From assembly GCA_934098505.1 (NCBI GenBank), contig CAKOOR010000011.1:1-25523 (forward strand): a stretch of DNA of 25,523 nt, given 5' to 3'. Source of the DNA: an uncultured Bacilli bacterium. GTDB taxonomy: Bacteria > Bacillota_I > Bacilli_A > RF39 > UBA660. The translations under genes were made by a program, and so were the position numbers. This document shows, piece by piece, positions 24,252 through 25,523 of the stretch (its first letter is position 1; every line of letters starts with the position of its first letter). The notes under the pieces are model-generated. The model saw nothing but the letters and a program-made list of their open reading frames with translations, was not told where the DNA came from and made no database searches.

Positions 24252-25407
24252 GATTAAAGTATATAATACTCAAAATGATATTGCAATGGCTTTTTGCCAA
24301 TTTTTATTAGAAATTTTTCCTGATATCAGAAAGACTCAACTTAAGATTATTCCTTATATTATTCATGGTATGATTATCTCTGAATCTCTTGTTCCTTTAG
24401 ATATTGCTAAAGTTCTTAAAGATGATTTTTCACTTGTTCAACTTCAATCAGTTGTTAAAAGGATTAAAAGATTATTTGCAAATAAACATTTCAATCCTTA
24501 TGATTTTTATAACCAAATCATAAAATTCGTAATTGCCAATTATAAGAAAAAACACAATGATAAAAGAGTTCATATTATCTTTGATCACATGTATTCTAAG
24601 GACAACTACACTATTTTTATGATTACCATGCGTGTTGGTAAACAAGGTATTCCTCTTTGGTTTAGATGTTTTAAAGGTAAAGAATGTCCAGAAGCTTTTC
24701 AAGAAGAACTTATAAAATCTGGTATAACTTATGTATCAAAACTTTTTGACAATAACTTTGATTTAATTTTTCTTGCTGACAGGTGGTTTAATTCTACTGG
24801 TCTTATGCAACATATCGACTCTCTTGGTCACACCTATGTTTTAAGACTTAAAAAGAACATGAAAGTTCTTCACTTTGATAAAAAAGAAGGGCATAAAATC
24901 TGGAAATGGATAGATGAATTGCCTATTTATAAATATCATCCTGTTACATATAAAGATATTGAATTAACTGAAAACAAATATGTTACTAATATTGTCATCA
25001 GTAATTCTATTGACACTGATGATCCTTGGATTTTAGCCACCAATGGTAATCCTAAGCGGGCTATCAAAGACTATGATTATCGTTTTGGTGGTATTGAAAC
25101 TGTTTTCAAAAATCAAAAATCTAACGGTTTCTTCTTAGAAAGTACGGTTAATGCATCTTTAAAATACTTTGAATCTATGTATTGTTTTGCTTGTATTGGA
25201 GTATTATTTTTAACCATTTTAAGAGCTGATTATACCAAAAATACAAGATGTTATAAAAATACTAAAATCAAAACTCATACTACATCTCATGGTATTAAAA
25301 TAAGAATCAAATCACTGTTTAATACTGGCTTGACTCTATTTCATCGAGCCTTTAATTCATCTCAATATGTTCGACTGAGTTTTCGATTTATTCTCTATGA
25401 TGTCTAA
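24250..25407 (+). CDS. IS4-family DDE transposase
   Basis: 385 aa, full length. Catalytic triad candidates: D112 (IIFDHMYSKD), D177 (LIFLADRWF) and E283 in YRFGGIETVFKNQKSNGF, an IS4-type Y-R-E-K signature with the E-to-K290 spacing of six. The central beta-rich stretch between D177 and E283 is the insertion usual in this family. Start ATG at 24250 with GGTGG four bases upstream, inside an inverted repeat. The C-terminus (after about 330) is basic (KNTRCYKNTKIKTHTTSHGIKIRIK). Probably active. I could not define the terminal inverted repeats or target duplication with confidence. Confidence 0.88.
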   Translation: MIKVYNTQNDIAMAFCQFLLEIFPDIRKTQLKIIPYIIHGMIISESLVPLDIAKVLKDDFSLVQLQSVVKRIKRLFANKHFNPYDFYNQIIKFVIANYKKKHNDKRVHIIFDHMYSKDNYTIFMITMRVGKQGIPLWFRCFKGKECPEAFQEELIKSGITYVSKLFDNNFDLIFLADRWFNSTGLMQHIDSLGHTYVLRLKKNMKVLHFDKKEGHKIWKWIDELPIYKYHPVTYKDIELTENKYVTNIVISNSIDTDDPWILATNGNPKRAIKDYDYRFGGIETVFKNQKSNGFFLESTVNASLKYFESMYCFACIGVLFLTILRADYTKNTRCYKNTKIKTHTTSHGIKIRIKSLFNTGLTLFHRAFNSSQYVRLSFRFILYDV

Positions 25408-25446
25408 ATTTTTTTAAACTGATCCTTAAAAAAGCTCCACCATCGA

Positions 25447-25523
25447 TGAACTGAACCCCAAAAGTTGGACAGTTTATAAATAGTTTCTAATTAGAGGATT
25501 GTAATCTGTAATTTACAGGTGAC
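25447..25523 (+). mobile_element. Probable left end of an IS3-family (IS150-type) element, cut by window edge
   Basis: TGAACTGAACCCCAAAAGTT followed by GGACAG matches the IS3-family end pattern TG-ACTG-ACCC-TTGGAC known from IS150. It begins 39 bases after the IS4-type transposase gene. Its first reading frame would start beyond the window, so this rests on the terminal sequence alone. Confidence 0.55.

Noticed and set aside
24472..24702. Leftward 76-aa frame within the transposase gene
   Set aside because: It lies entirely antisense to conserved transposase sequence and has no ribosome site or family resemblance.
1..25523. Mycoplasma-type genetic code suggested by the very low GC
   Set aside because: Trp is encoded by TGG throughout and TGA ends the complete giant gene and the permease gene.

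Overview
The window is strongly AT-rich. It uses UGG for Trp and UGA as a real stop, for example at the end of the permease gene and of the complete giant helicase gene. Together with TTGACA/TATAAT promoters, strong Shine-Dalgarno sites and the gene families present, this points to a low-GC Firmicute (Bacilli, RF39/Erysipelotrichia-like gut lineage) using the standard bacterial code rather than the Mycoplasma code. The lineage is an inference from composition and families only.

Left part, 1-14109, all transcribed leftward: an accessory, defence-like region. It holds two very similar giant genes in tandem. The complete one is at 7602-12728 (1708 aa). The other, 1-5657, runs off the left edge with at least 1885 codons open. 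Each encodes an N-terminal region with ADP-ribosyltransferase-like motifs (R21, an SLSS patch, E243-x-E245), a long linker, an SF2 helicase core and a C-terminal array of roughly 111-residue helicase-associated-like repeats. The left copy has four central repeats and the right copy two. That difference (669 bp) accounts for the whole length offset between the copies. Between them sit a small gene overlapping the right copy by ATGA (7285-7605) and an AbiEi/AbiEii-type toxin-antitoxin pair (7184-5741). Upstream are a small P-loop kinase-like gene and an unrecognised gene. Most of these small units have their own promoter and terminator.

Middle part: a rightward three-gene ABC importer operon (14273-16802; NMT1/SsuA-like binding protein, ATPase, permease) ends in a terminator overlapping the stop codon. 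It is followed by a leftward AAA/DUF4143 ATPase with a consensus promoter, and a 351-bp spacer holding palindromes and a 61-bp duplicated piece of the permease gene. A membrane diguanylate cyclase (GGDEF) follows.

Right part: a leftward, probably co-transcribed group of two pseudopilins, the ribosome-assembly GTPase Der, a LiaF-like membrane protein and a DUF4097-like membrane-anchored protein. At the right edge are an IS4-family (DDE) transposase gene whose start is covered by an inverted repeat, and what looks like the left end of an IS3-family (IS150-type) element running off the window.

The most interesting system is the duplicated ART-like/helicase/HA-repeat gene with its small overlapping partner, arranged around an AbiE module. 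Signs of recombination between the copies are a 426-bp perfectly identical tract and the change in repeat number.
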